This document shows, one piece after another, positions 21,746 through 33,727 of a DNA stretch of 64,000 nucleotides. The translations under genes and the position numbers were made by a program. The stretch spans positions 663,788 to 727,787 of the forward strand of contig LNAC01000727.1 of assembly GCA_002007465.1 (NCBI GenBank), written 5' to 3'. The notes beneath the pieces are model-generated. The model saw only the letters and a program-made list of their open reading frames with translations. It was not told the origin of the DNA and did not search any database. Position 1 is the first letter of the stretch; every line of letters starts with the position of its first letter. Source of the DNA: Ailurus styani. Its lineage: Eukaryota; Chordata; Mammalia; Carnivora; Ailuridae.

Positions 21746-21831
21746 GTAATTAATAAGATTTTTAAATATAAGTTTGGTCTATATAAAGATGTCAGGAGTA
21801 TCTACAGTTTGCCGTACCTACACTGAAACTG

Positions 21832-21839
21832 CATAAAAG
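21832..21839 (+). promoter_or_regulatory. KRTAP20-3: Degenerate TATA box of KRTAP copy 5
   Basis: CATAAAAG lies 83 bases before the ATA start position and aligns with GCATATAAAAGG of the intact gene after loss of two bases. An alternative TATAAAGA at 21782 is too far upstream for this family. Confidence 0.5.
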
Positions 21840-21914
21840 ACTGTTGCTATTTATTTAATGTTTTTACTTGCTACAACTTACTCTTCTCTTAGGCTAAAAA
21901 CTTAAATCCTGACA

Positions 21915-22067
21915 ATATATCACTGCAGCAACTATGATAGAGATCTGGGCTCTGGACACGGTTATGCCTCTAGCTTTGGTACCTTTAGAATCTTGGGCTG
22001 TGGCTGTAGATGTGGCTGTGATAGGTGTGGATTTAGCTGCTCAAACCAAATTGTTACTTGTTCATGA
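21915..22067 (+). pseudogene. KRTAP20-3: KRTAP20-3-like copy with ATA in place of the start codon
   Basis: The frame is open for 50 codons from ATA at 21915 to TGA at 22065. It reads (I)YHCSNYDRDLG, aligning residue by residue with MCYYSNYYGGLG of the 4123 gene. A segment FGTFRILGCGCRCGC follows, which closely recalls human KRTAP20-3 (from memory). The composition is rich in Cys, Gly, Ser and Arg. No in-frame ATG exists, so normal initiation is lost. The TATA box is also degenerate (21832), while an ATTAAA poly(A) variant remains at 22343. The intact frame suggests recent loss, a polymorphic or erroneous base at 21917, or non-AUG initiation. Recent pseudogene is the most likely reading. Confidence 0.8.
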
Positions 22068-22342
22068 GCATCAGCTGAATAATAGCTTCTGTTGAATCCA
22101 TCCTCCATGTGATAGAAATTCTGTCCCACAGCATCTTTTTATTGCACCTGTTTTACTCAATTTGAATTGTTAATAATCCAATCTAATCTGGACAATCAGA
22201 ATAGATTATTAAATTCACAGTGCATCCATATCCACGTCCTAGATAACTACGTTTTTCTCTTTCAACCTGACTTTTTTTTCATGATTATATACTGGGTAAA
22301 TTACAATGTGCTGTATTTCATGAGTAGGTTCGTTTTTTTTTC

Positions 22343-22348
22343 ATTAAA
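22343..22348 (+). promoter_or_regulatory. KRTAP20-3: Possible poly(A) signal of KRTAP copy 5
   Basis: ATTAAA lies 276 bases after the stop codon, close to the 286-base spacing in the intact gene. Confidence 0.45.
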
Positions 22349-22349
22349 G

Positions 22350-22816
22350 TTACTTTGGCCTGGCCAATGTTGTTAGTTTTTTTTTTTAATTCATTACTTA
22401 TTCACTTGTTCAATAAGATAATTAAAATAATTATGTATTAATTAAGTAATTGATACATAAAACTCCCTGTTAGATCTTAGTGTCACAAATGTGAAAAGAT
22501 ATGTTGAGTTGGAAAACAAGTACATAAACCTATGTATATACTACAACATGACAGATAATATAATGGTCAAGTGGAAATACAGAGGGGAATTCTCATGTCT
22601 TCACCCAAAAAAGAGATCCCAGAGTAAAGAGAGGGAACAAATAGGTTCTTATTAAAGGNGCAGTAGGCAGCCCAAGGGGGAAAAAAAAAATAAGAGAATG
22701 TGGAGGAGACAAGTCCTTTTCCCCTCCCTATGAAAACAATCTTTTGTGCCGCATTTACTAATATCATTATTTATTTAGGCACTAGAGATGGAGACTTTCA
22801 TTAAAAGGGATAATAG
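22350..22816. other. Unassigned AT-rich spacer
   Basis: No gene or repeat is recognised. It contains one unresolved base at 22659. Confidence 0.35.
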
Positions 22817-23010
22817 AGGGCGCCTGGGTGGCTCAGTGGGTTAAAGCCGCTGCCTTCGGCTCAGGTCATGATCCCAGGGTCCTGGGATCGAGGCCCGCAT
22901 CGGGCTCTCTGCTCGGCAGGGAGCCTGCTTCCTCCTCTCTCTCTGTCTGCCTCTCTGCCTACTTGTAATCTCTCTCTCTGTGACAAATGAATAAATAAAA
23001 TCTTTTAAAA
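22817..23010 (+). mobile_element. Can-SINE, young type
   Basis: Complete element with a head typical of the young group. Flanking duplications are not evident. Confidence 0.95.
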
Positions 23011-23476
23011 AAAAAAGTTACATTTAAATTAATTCTTGATGGAGGAGAGTTACACAAAAGAGGCAAAGTGTATGCCAAGAACGGCCAACAGAATTTGCAC
23101 AGACACAGAAAAAGTATTGAATTGCAGAGCTATAAATAGATGTTATCCCTAGAGAGTAAAGGGACAAAAGCAAGCAGCAAAAAGTTATGTCCTTGGCAGT
23201 TAAGGGAAACCAGAACATCAAGGCCATATATATCTTGTTTTAGGCATACTAGATACTGTGATATTTTCCCCTAGAGATTTCTGTTTTTAAAAATCATTAT
23301 GGCAGCTAACTGAAAGAAAGTTGGCTGAGGAGTATGACCATAGAACCCAAGACCATTCAAGAGGCTATTTAAGCAAGTCTTAATTCAAGAGGTCTTACTA
23401 CAAAGAACCAGCAACTGAGATTCTAAATAGAGCCTAGACCAAATAGGTATTTAAGAAATTTTAAAGATTTTGTTTA

Positions 23477-23665
23477 GAGATGCCTGGGTGTCTCAGTCAG
23501 TTAAGCATCTACCTTCAGCTCAAGTCATGATCCCAGCATCCTGGGATCAAGCCGTGCATCAGGTTCCCTACTCAGTGGGGAGCCAGCTTCTCCCACTCCC
23601 TCTGTCCCCACCGTGCTCTCACTCTCTCTTTCTCAACTAAATAAATAAAATCTTTAAAAAAAAAT
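23477..23665 (+). mobile_element. Can-SINE, older type
   Basis: Head, CT-rich body and AAATAAATAAAATC tail are all present but diverged. Confidence 0.92.
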
Positions 23666-24124
23666 ACGGCTTTGTTTATATGGTGTGAAAGTGAAGAGTA
23701 ATAAGGAATAAAAAGGAGTGCACCATGAGCTCCAGATAGAAGGTTCAGCAATTGTTGGATTGTGAAGCTAATAGCAGATGTTCATGGGGCTGGGAGCACT
23801 TGGGGGACCATCAGGGAGGAGATCTGAAAGCTCAGTTGAGTTCAGATATACGTTGGTGTTATCTGTGGGAGGCTCAAGTGAAACTATTTAGTGGCAGTGT
23901 GTTGTAAAGATCTGGAACACAAGACACAACTGAGTTTGAGATTTCAAAGCAGTTGGAAAAGGTGGCAGTAACTTGAGAAATAAAGTATCCCAATATTCAT
24001 TAGTGAACAGAAGAAAAGGACTTTAATACAGATAAGCAGCAGGAAAAAGGTAAAAAGTGAGTCGGGAAGGATTTGTATGGGGAAAATCAAATACACATAC
24101 ACATACACATTCTAGGACGGCATT

Positions 24125-24300
24125 GTCAGAGATCACCCTTTCGTTCAAAGATACTTTCTTTCACCAAGTATTCCAAGTATTTCTAGAGTAGAGACATAAA
24201 TTTTGATACCAAGCTAGATGCTGGCAATTAGTCAATGAGATGGACATACTATCATGGAAATTATAATTAAGAGGGGATAATACCATATCATGAAGGCAAT
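24125..24300 (-). mobile_element. Possible LINE-2 3' end relic
   Basis: Weak resemblance to the antisense L2 tail (ACCAAGCTAGATGCTGGCAA around 24210). Similar purine-rich sequence from 23700 may be part of it. Confidence 0.35.
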
Positions 24301-25375
24301 TATAATAAATGAGGCTTTAGTGATCACTTAGAGAAGAGTCTCTCCAGCCTTCCATGTTTGGGAATGGACCCCAAACTCCATCTACACAGTTAACAAAGAC
24401 GCAGACATTTTAAATATGACCCCCATGCTCTGCTTAAGTTTGATGGGTCCAAGTCTGACCGCTTGAACAAGCTGAACCAGAAAATTCCCAGCATTTGCAA
24501 ACAGGGGCTAATTTTTTTTCCCTCTATTTGATGGCTCAAAGGACTAACACTGGGGACCTAGGGGCAGCTATGTTTTATTCCTTGCAGGGGTGCCCACTTA
24601 CAGCACATTATAAGGTGCTTATTTAAGTAATCAGCTGACTAATTCCTTATGTGTTCTACTCAACCACTTCATGGAAAATATTCTTTAATGTTTGTAGGCT
24701 GGCATCTCAGAAGCTGATTTATTGTCAAGTCTAAATAGGTTCATCATTCCAACAAAACTGTGGAAGTGAACTTGAAAATCATCATCACTCTCTAAACCTA
24801 CACATTGACCTCAAAGGCTGTGCTATGTTGTTTCATTATTTGCTTATTTACCTTAGAGTTGCAGAGGCCAGATTTGCTCTGCTTTGCATGGAAGTAGATA
24901 AACATGTCATGATGACTGAGACATCATGCAGAATCTATAAGCCATGAAAGTAAATTTTAACAGAAAGCTTAACATTTTCTGATAGTTTGAAAATCTAGCA
25001 CCATCAGGCACCAGAGGGGAGATGTTTGCTAACATGGTGGTAGTGATGACAAGTTGGATATGGTCTGTGCAAGAAATCTCAGTAACATACAACAACATGG
25101 AGCAAAGTTTCTGGCTTGATGGCTGAAGGCAGTGGCAAAAGTCAGGTTTCAACTAGGTTGAAAGGAAATGTGAGTGATGGCCAGAACACTGAATTTTTTC
25201 TAGTCCCATTAAACAGCCTTAAAATCCTAAATATTGTAGAAGTAAATGACATTTGTTTCCTGAGCAGAGATTTTATTCCAGTTCCCTATATGGGTCAAAG
25301 AGCACTGAAAAGAGATCAGCAAATCTGTAGCTCCAAAAAGAACAGCTGAAAACTTAGCTAAAACATTGAGTATTT
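24301..25375. other. Unassigned, apparently single-copy region
   Basis: I recognise no repeat or gene. The short open frame at 25116-25349 shows no domain. Confidence 0.35.
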
Positions 25376-25450
25376 ACCTATATGTATATTTACATATATA
25401 TATCTTATATATGTATATGTAAATACATATATTTCTATGTATATATTGAG
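25376..25450 (+). repeat. AT-rich imperfect TATATG-type repeat
   Basis: Alternating TA/TG steps containing several short palindromes such as ACATATATAT. Confidence 0.8.
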
Positions 25451-25787
25451 AGAGAAAAAGAGAGGAAGAGAGGGAGAAATCCATATGCTGGATAATTTAG
25501 CATACGGTTGTCTGGCTGGGAAAGCAGGAGGGAGCTGACATCTTGTGTTGGGTGGGATTGAGAGAAGGTCAGGGGCTAACCAAAAGGTGATAAAGAAAAA
25601 CAGAAATTGAACTGAAAAAAATTCCCAGGATGAAGAACATATCATTTATATACTTACATTTATGTGTGTGATACATAATAGAGATTATATCTATTGACTA
25701 TAGCATATGCATGATACACATCAGGATAAAAAGGCAAGGTCCCAGCATCTATGATATAATTCCCTTTTGTTAAAACCACAAACTCCA

Positions 25788-25995
25788 GGGCGCCTGGGTG
25801 GCTCAGTGGGTTAAAGCCTCTGCTTTCGGCCCAGGTCATGATCTCAGGGTCCTGGGATCGAGGCCCGCATCGGGCTCTCTGCTCAGCAGGGAGCCTGCTT
25901 CCCCCTCTCTCTGCCTGCCTCTCTGCCTCCTTGTGATCTCTCTCCCTCTGTGAAATAAATAAATAAAATCTTTAAAAAAAACAAAAACAAAAAAC
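25788..25995 (+). mobile_element. Can-SINE, young type
   Basis: Perfect 16-bp duplications AAAACCACAAACTCCA flank it at 25772-25787 and 25996-26011. Confidence 0.97.
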
Positions 25996-26011
25996 AAAAC
26001 CACAAACTCCA

Positions 26012-29000
26012 AACCCCATGTGTGCATAACTATGACTAAAGACAAAATTGCATATGTCTGTAAGAGGGAGGAGAATGTAATAGAAGGTCACCCAGAGGAG
26101 GATGGTGTGCGTGGGCAGTAGGATGGAAGATAATTAACTGGATCATTATACATATTTGTATTGCCCCACTTATGATTACAAGCATATATTATCTGGTGAA
26201 TAAAGATAACATCAAATGAAGGAAACATTTAAAAACCAAAAGCATGCTTAAGGTAATAGAAAACCAAATCATGCACCTATAGAATTAGAAGAAGTTTTAG
26301 AGAGCACAGCTTTATTTAACTCTTGCTTGGTTTGCAATTTATTTGTCAATGCTTACTATAGACGATTTTAACATTTATTTATAAGCAGTTGGCATTGTAT
26401 CTTTAATTAATTTACCTATATTTGGTCTAACCTTGTTAACATATTATGAAGAGAAAGAGCTACTTGCTCACAGCTCTCTAAACAAGTCTTCACATATAAT
26501 AGTCCGACACCCAAACAAATGAGGTAAGCGGGATGTAACAATAATGCAAGCATAAATTTTTAACAAACATACTGGACTTTAATCCCAGAGAGAGATTTCT
26601 TGCCTTTATTAGCACCTAATTCCACCATGTCACAATGTCATATAATGAGGCCCAAGATTATTTTAGGAGACATAACATAATAATTTGAATTTATAGGCAG
26701 CTGCCCAGAAACAGAATAGGATGCTGTGTAAAGCCCCCCAAGGATCTGCCCGCTGTTATTAGTCAGGTGAGATGACAGGTTTTTTTTACTGACTAAAACA
26801 CAGTTCCACATTCTAGAGCCCTAATGACCAGATTGATACATGCTTTATTAGCTTTTTCTATAAACTCTGATGGAGACAAAAGCAGGACTACAGAGAAAAG
26901 TCCTTGACAGCAAGAGGGGAAATAAACCCCTGGGATCCTCCTTGAACAGGTGGAAGAAGGAGGTGCACTGTGTCAACAGTTATTGAAAATAGATCCTAAG
27001 CATCTAAGTGCACACTAGGTGCTTTGTGTCAAAGGTCTTTACAGATAACTCTTGGTAGAATATCTTAACTAAAGAAAATTGTTGGGAAACTACTTAAAGG
27101 GACTCTGGTTGTTATAATAAGCAATAGTCAATTTTAAAAACATTTTTGACCTAAGATAACACAATAGTCTTCACATTTTGAGTGAATCAAGCATTCATTC
27201 ATTTGGGGGCACAAATATACGTTGAGTTGGTCCATGTGCATGGTCTCCATACTTGCATGGGCTGTGTGCATGGTCTTAGTATCTGCAATTATCCTCATCA
27301 CTGTGTGTTGCCCTTTCTCTTGCCAAGTTTTGTTTGTCCATATACTACAGGTGGCATAAACAAAGAATAGTTTCGTATTGAATTTTTTTTCTTTAAGAAA
27401 TGAAAAAGACATGAGTAAGTCCCTGTGAAGTCAACCATAAAATTCATAAAAAGTAAAATATAGAGTGAAAACCTAAAAAATCCTCAGTGCCATGGGGAAA
27501 AACACAATATGTGGGATATGGGAATTGACTTTCAGTGACCTACAACCCATTTGAACAGACAAGTTTAACACAAAATAGAAAATGTGTTTCAAAATGATAT
27601 ATAGCATAGCATAAAGGTAAGTGTGAAATGCAATATATTATAGACCATAAATGCCACAATGTTCAGAACTCTAGCGAACTCTAATGAGGAGTGTGATGCT
27701 TCATAGCAGGCGTGGGAGGGGAGTAGGGGTGGCCCAGGAATAGAAGTGGAGGAATGAGAATTATTTAGATTAAAAAGGATTTGGAACAACTGGGCAATGC
27801 ATGTCTACTATACTACACTGCATCACCTATAACACATTCTTGCCCAAGTATTAATTCTTGATCAAACTAAGACCTAATACCTAATATACAATTTATACAA
27901 AATTCATGATTTAAAGAAACAAGCTAATACCATGAGTAAACAAATCCATATCATAGGGTATTCTGTGGGGCAACTGATCTGATTTCTTCAAGTAAATAGT
28001 ATCAACACTGATTCTGAATTCAGAAAATTGAAACACATAGCAAGTAAACTCAGTGAGTGGAACTTATTTGAATCCTGATTTTTAAAAAGAAAAACTGAAA
28101 CACCCATTTTAAACAATGAGGGAAATTTGACTACTGTATTAGTTGATATAAAGGATTCTGATTCTGATAAAGAACAAAAATAGTGCTAGTACATAGAGGT
28201 TCATATGGAAATGTATATTTTGAAATATCATAATATTTCTGATTCATTTTAAAATATTTCAACAAAAAATAATCAAATATATCAAAATGTTAGCAATTGT
28301 TAAAATTAGGTGATGAACAAAAAGGTTCATATTCTTCTATTTTCCTGCTGATTACATGTCCTATAATGAAAAGTTTATAAAATATAGCAAGAGGAAAGAA
28401 CATTCATCAGTGAGACCAAATGACATGAACAACATCTCATGGGTGAGATGTGTCATGCCTGTTCTTGGGACCACAGTTTTACTGAAGCTGAGGAATTGAG
28501 GGAAAAAGTTAATGAAAGCTAAATTGCAAAAAATAGGGTGGAGTGTTGTTATTGAAGGCATTATTAGATATTATAATGCCAAAAAAAGAGGGGTAGAAGA
28601 AGAAGGATGGAATTTTTGACCAAGACTGTTAAAAGCAGTGAGATTTATTACTGTTTTTGTTGTTGTTGTTATTATTATTTTGGTTTGGTTTGGTTTGAGC
28701 CTCTTGGGAAGATTTAATGGGTTATAGGCTTGTGGAATGCGTCATGGAATAAAGAAATATGATGTGGGAGAATAATTAAGGGACTGCTCTGAGAGCCCAA
28801 TATGTTCTGTTGAAGCAGAGGCTGTGAGAATATGAATCAAAAGAAAAATGAAAAGACATAGAAGATAAGACACCTCAGATGTGAGGGAGTGTGTGAATGG
28901 CAAATAAAAAATGGGCATAAATTATTTTGAGATATCAAACCGTAAGAGAAAAAAAGGGATGAGGTCAATTGCTTGCAGCAAGATCTGGTGACATATGTAA

Positions 29001-29364
29001 TGAACGTGATGTTAGGCAATGAAATGTGAATATTCTGCTAAACTGGAATTGAATATCAGACTTTTGCCTTTCAAAAAATTCTGAGAAGCAGTTTATTCCC
29101 TTTCAAATTAATCAAATTTTATGTCAGCAGGTAGAATTCAATTCTCTTATAGTCTACCATCATTATATGATATAGATAAAATTGAGAATATATAATCAAC
29201 TATAAAAAGCAATTTTAATTTGCATATGATTGGTCAAAAACATAATAAATCCCTTCCCGGGCAATCATATTTATTGTTCCTGGGATTGAAGTGTATGTGA
29301 ATATTCTATTATTGTCTCCTTTAAATATTATAAAATTGTACTTACTCTATTAATGCATTCACTT
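26012..29364. other. 3.4-kb region without recognised repeats or genes
   Basis: No Can-SINE, LINE-1 or LTR is recognised, and no coding signal. A short imperfect repeat of GTGCATGGTCT occurs at 27235-27275, and low-complexity GTT/ATT and GGTTT runs at about 28655-28698. Purine-rich parts near 28550-28960 might be very old LINE-2. Confidence 0.35.
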
Positions 29365-29600
29365 CCTTCAATATTTTTGCTAGCTATCCACAATGCTTGG
29401 CTCAGCACTAGGATATAGATCAGAAAGATCCATAGAGCATGATCCTGCCTTCACCCAGCAGAGACAGACATATAAGCAAATTATTGCAATTGTGTGATTT
29501 AGGTGGCAAAAGTGTAGTGGACACAGTAGGAACCAACTAAAAGAAAGATCAATTTTTCTTGGGATGTCATGGTAAGATTTACAGGGACCTGGCTGTTAGA
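29365..29600 (-). mobile_element. LINE-2 relic, minus strand
   Basis: Weak match to the antisense L2 3' region: a GGCTCAGCACTAGGATATAG segment followed by CATGATCCTGCCTTCACCC. Confidence 0.45.
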
Positions 29601-30034
29601 AGATTATTAGAGGATCTGTAAGGGCATTAGAAATATTCTAGTCCATTAGCATTGACTATTTTTGTGTTTGCAGCACATTTGACAACTCAGTCCATGACTA
29701 GAGCAAGAGATATCCTCAGTTAAGGTATTAGCAAATGTTTTATATAAATGAAAATTTGTCAACCTATCTGTGAAGGATATAGCGTGAATAGTGTTCTGGG
29801 ACACACTTGTTGAGAACTCACCCCACACATAAAGACAAGTGAGTTATCAGAACATTAGTGGAATAAAGAAAAGAATTTCATAGGAATATATAGGAAATAC
29901 AGTTATCCAAATTAGCCTGAGAAGTCAAAAATGTCTTCCCAAAAGAAGTAACCAGTGAAATGATAGATACATGTGGATGCAAGTACCTGAACAAAGAAAG
30001 AAAGAGAAAAGCCCACTGAAAGTATGAAACAGAA

Positions 30035-30405
30035 TGCTATAATGGAATAAATGTTTTTATCCTCCAAAAATGTATATATTGAAATCCTAACCCCCAAAGT
30101 GATGGTGGGACCTTCGGGAGGTAATTAGGTCATGAAGATAGAGACCTTTGTGAATGATATTAGTGCCCTTATAAAAGAGAACTCAGAGAGTTCTTACCCG
30201 TTCTGTAAGACATAGCAAGACATAGCAAGATGTGAAGACATAGCAAGATGCGTATGAACCAGGAGGAAGGCTCTGGCCAGGTACCAAATCTGCTGGAGTT
30301 TTGATCTTGGACTTTCTAGCCCAAAGAACTGTGAGAAATAAATATGGTTTAAGCCACCCAGTGTATGGTATATTTGGGAAAGCAGACCAAATGGAATAAA
30401 GCATA
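30035..30405 (+). mobile_element. MLT1A-like MaLR LTR
   Basis: It shows the same landmarks as the LTR in KRTAP copy 4, including ATTAGTGCCCTTATAAAAGA near 30160-30179 and AACTGTGAGAAATAAATA near 30327-30344. It is followed by matching MaLR internal sequence, so it is probably the 5' LTR. It contains a local GACATAGCAA repeat at 30210-30248. Confidence 0.8.
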
Positions 30406-30437
30406 ATCAGTATCAAAAAGCTGGGGGGGGAGGGGTA

Positions 30438-30621
30438 NNNNNNNNNNNNNNNNNNNNNNNNNNNNNNNNNNNNNNNNNNNNNNNNNNNNNNNNNNNNNNN
30501 NNNNNNNNNNNNNNNNNNNNNNNNNNNNNNNNNNNNNNNNNNNNNNNNNNNNNNNNNNNNNNNNNNNNNNNNNNNNNNNNNNNNNNNNNNNNNNNNNNNN
30601 NNNNNNNNNNNNNNNNNNNNN
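30438..30621. other. Assembly gap (184 N)
   Basis: A run of N bases with G-rich sequence on both sides (about 30423-30437 and 30641-30663). Its true length and content are unknown. Apparent open frames across it are artefacts. Confidence 0.99.
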
Positions 30622-31920
30622 ACATTCCCTAGGGGACTGTGAGGGAGAAGGGGGAGGGGGGAGATGGTGCTGCTGTAACAAATACCTAAAAATGTAGAAG
30701 TGGCTTTGGAACTGGGTAATGGGTAGAGGCTGGGAGAGTTTCAAGGTGTATGCTAGAAACAGACTGCATTGCCATGAATGGGCCAATTCAGTCAATTCTG
30801 ATGCGAGCTGAGAAAGAAAAAAAGCAGAGTTATAGAGAAAGCCTCTGTCTTCTTAGATAACACAAGCAGTCATGAACAGAATGTTGGTAGAAAGGTGGGC
30901 GGTAAAGGGTATTCTGAGGAAGTCTCAATCAGAAATGAGGAACCGATGACTAGAAACTGGAGCAAATTCACAAACCAGCCATGAACTTGACTGAATTGTG
31001 TTCATGTTCTAGTGTTTTGTGAAAAGTAGAACTTGCAAGCAATGAAATAGGATATTTGGCTGAAGAGATTTCTAAGTGTTGAAGGAGTGGCTTGGTTCCT
31101 CCAGACTGCTTTTAGTAAAATGTGAGGAAAGAGTCAGGACTTAAAGAGAGAATTGTTACGCTAAAAGGAAACGGAACTAAGGATCTAGACAAACCTCTGC
31201 CTATCCAAGTCACAGAAGGTGAGAACACTAAGAGTAAAGCCAAGCCACCATTTAACAAGGAGAATAGTGTGGGTCATCCATCTCAACAGAAGCCAGGTGC
31301 TACCCTCTCAGGCAATGGAAGAATGAATCAAAGAGAATTCAGAGATGAGCAGGGCTACCAGTTCTGTGATAGACCCTTAGTGCAAGCACCCCAGGTGGGA
31401 TGGCAGAGCTAATTCCTCTCCAGTTTAGCCAAGCCAGCATGGCCCCAGCATATCAGGAGAGAGGCCCCTGCAGACAACTGCAGTAGGGACCGCACCCGGT
31501 GGAGCCATGGCGGCGGGGTCACCCGGAGCCACAGTGAAGAAACACCAGGCTGGGAGAGCTTCAGATTATCACCCCAGTGAGTCCAGACGGCAGAGCACTG
31601 AGCCAAAGAGGATTTTTCTGAAAACTGAAGGTTTAATGTTGTTTGCCTTATGAGATTTTGGACTTACTTGGGACCTGTTACCCCGTTCTTCTCTCCTATT
31701 TACCCCTACTGGAATGGAAATGTCTATCTTATGTCTGTTCCATCATTGTATTTTAGAAGCACGTACCTTCTTTGGTTTCACAATTTTGCAGCTAGAGAGG
31801 AATTTGCCTCTAGATGAATAACACCTTGCATATCACTCACACTTCATTTAGATGATATTTAGATAAGCTGCCCTTTAGGGATTATAGACTTTATGTCCTA
31901 GGATGAGTTAAGACAAACAC
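30622..31920 (+). mobile_element. MaLR internal region (MLT1/THE1-type)
   Basis: The sequence resembles the internal region of MaLR elements from GTGGCTTTGGAACTGGGTAA (near 30700) through a GATTTTGGACTTACTTGGGA-type segment near 31651-31670 to about 31920. This region encodes no known functional retroviral protein in MaLRs. The 96-codon frame at 31122-31412 is part of it. No 3' LTR is visible: the sequence passes into LINE-1. Confidence 0.7.
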
Positions 31921-31992
31921 ATTTATGGTCAACTGACTTTGGACAAGTATGTCAATACCAGCTGATGAGAAAGCATAGGCTTAACTATTCTT

Positions 31993-32183
31993 TTTTTTTA
32001 AAGATTTTATTTATTTGTTTGACAGATAGAGAGCACAAGTAGGCAGAACAGCAGGCAGAGGGAGAGGGAGAAGCAAGTTTTCTGCTGAGCAGGGTGTCCA
32101 AAGCAGGGCTCGATCCCAGGACCGTGGACTCATGACTTGAGCCAAAGGCAGACACTTAACCAACTGAGCCACCCAGGAGCCCC
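31993..32183 (-). mobile_element. Can-SINE, minus strand, in LINE-1
   Basis: Perfect 17-bp target duplications TAGGCTTAACTATTCTT at 31976-31992 and 32184-32200. Confidence 0.97.
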
Positions 32184-32603
32184 TAGGCTTAACTATTCTT
32201 AACTGGATATCCACATGCAAAATGAAGCTAGACCCTATCACGTATCTTATACCATCTCAAAAGTAACTCAAAATAGATTAAAACCTAAGTGTTAGAGCTA
32301 AAGATACAAATCTCTTAGATGAAAATATACACATAAATGTTTAGGACCTTGGATTTTGTGATCTTTCTTAGATAACAACCCAAAAGAACAAGCCACAAAA
32401 TAAAAAATAAATAGACTGGACTTCATCAAAATTAAAAACATTTTTGCTTTGAAGGACAATAACAAGAGAATGGGAAGTCAAACCATAGGATGAGAGAATA
32501 TATTTGCAATTTACACATCCTATAAATAACTTGTATTCAGAATACTTTAAAAATTCTTGTAACTCAACAGTAAACATAACCTAATTGAGGAATAGACAAA
32601 GGA

Positions 32604-32805
32604 GGTCCCTGCATGGCTCAGTCGGTTAAGCACCTGACTCTAGGTTTCAGCTCAGGTCATGGTCTCATTGGTCATGGGATCAAACCCCATGTCAGGCTCC
32701 GTGCTCTCTGGGAGTCTGCTTAAGGTTCTTGCCCTTCTCTCCGCTCATGCACATGGGCTCACATACTCTCTCTCTCTAAAATAAATAAATCCTTCAAAAC
32801 AAAAT
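32604..32805 (+). mobile_element. Can-SINE, older type, in LINE-1
   Basis: Diverged complete element; L1 sequence resumes on its right side at about 32820. Confidence 0.9.
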
Positions 32806-33030
32806 TGTGTGTTTCTGTATAACCCACAATTTTTCTCTTAAATATATACCTAAGAGAACTGAAAACATAAGTCCATATAAAAACTTGTACACAAATGTTT
32901 ATAGCAACTGCATTCATAATAGCCAAAAAGAAGATACAATCCAATTATTCATCAATCGAGGAACAGATAAAAAAAATATGGTGTATTCATACAATGGAAT
33001 ATTATTCAATCTTAAAAAGGAGTATTATGG

Positions 33031-33203
33031 CAGGGTGCCTGGGTGGCTCAGTTAAGCATCTGACTTCAGCTCCTAGGATCGAGCCCAGCATCAAGCCACA
33101 CATCAGGGTCCATGTTCAGTGGGGAGTCTGCTTCTTCCTCTCCCTCTGTCCCTTCCCCACCTCGTGCTCTCTCTGTCTGTCTCTCAAATAAGTAAATAAA
33201 ATA
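33031..33203 (+). mobile_element. Can-SINE with internal deletion in the head
   Basis: Near-perfect 17-bp duplications (AAAAAGGAGTATTATGG at 33014-33030, one mismatch at 33204-33220). The head lacks part of the tRNA-like segment between GGCTCAG and TTAAGC. Confidence 0.94.
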
Positions 33204-33494
33204 AAAAAGGAGTAGTATGGAGTCATTTCAGCCCCACTCACACCCTTGGGTGAGTACCCTTAAGAAGGTATGACCTGCCCCACCATATTCAGAGATGCTG
33301 TGTGTAACACACACAAATATGAACAGGTCTTAGTCAAAGAGACCTTTTAGGTTACTCTTTGATTTATTGCCCTAAGACATAGGGACCTTAATAGCTACTG
33401 GTCTGCCCAATTATATTGCTCTCATGGGTCTCCATGACTCTCCACGGTCTCCTGGGTCTCCATGAATACTCCAATAATAAGAGTATTATACCAG

Positions 33495-33600
33495 AAAAAG
33501 AAAAAAAAGAAAGAAAGAGAGAGAGAGAAAGAGAGGAAGGAAGGAAGGAAGGAAGAGAGAGAGAGAGAGAGAGACAGAAAGAAAGAAAGAAAGAAAGAAC
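33495..33600 (+). repeat. Purine repeat (GAAA/GGAA/GA)n
   Basis: Compound purine-only microsatellite with GAAA, GA, GGAA, GA and GAAA blocks in turn. Confidence 0.92.
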
Positions 33601-33727
33601 TCATAGTATAAAATAATTTTTATTCAACTCACTGATCAATTATTTAAATACAAGCATAATATAAATATAACAGCATTTATTTATTAATTCTCATCAACTC
33701 TCCTTAAATTGGCCATTGCCTTGTATC

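Larger units (their letters stand above)
31925..33030 (+). mobile_element. LINE-1 ORF2 3' portion, with Can-SINE insertions
   Basis: Plus-strand L1 ORF2 C-terminal sequence, for example TGGATATCCACATGCAAAAT near 32205, GGACTTCATCAAAATTAAAA near 32420 and ACAATGGAATATTATTCAAT near 32990. It is interrupted by Can-SINEs at 31993 and 32604, and another follows at 33031. Stops and indels destroy the frame. Confidence 0.8.

Noticed and set aside
30349..30795. 148-codon minus-strand ORF
   Set aside because: It exists only because the 184-base N gap contains no stop codons.
31122..31412. 96-codon ORF with a charged composition
   Set aside because: It falls in the MaLR internal region, and nothing supports it as a host gene.
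33416..33616. Lys/Glu/Arg-rich ORF
   Set aside because: It is translation of the purine microsatellite.
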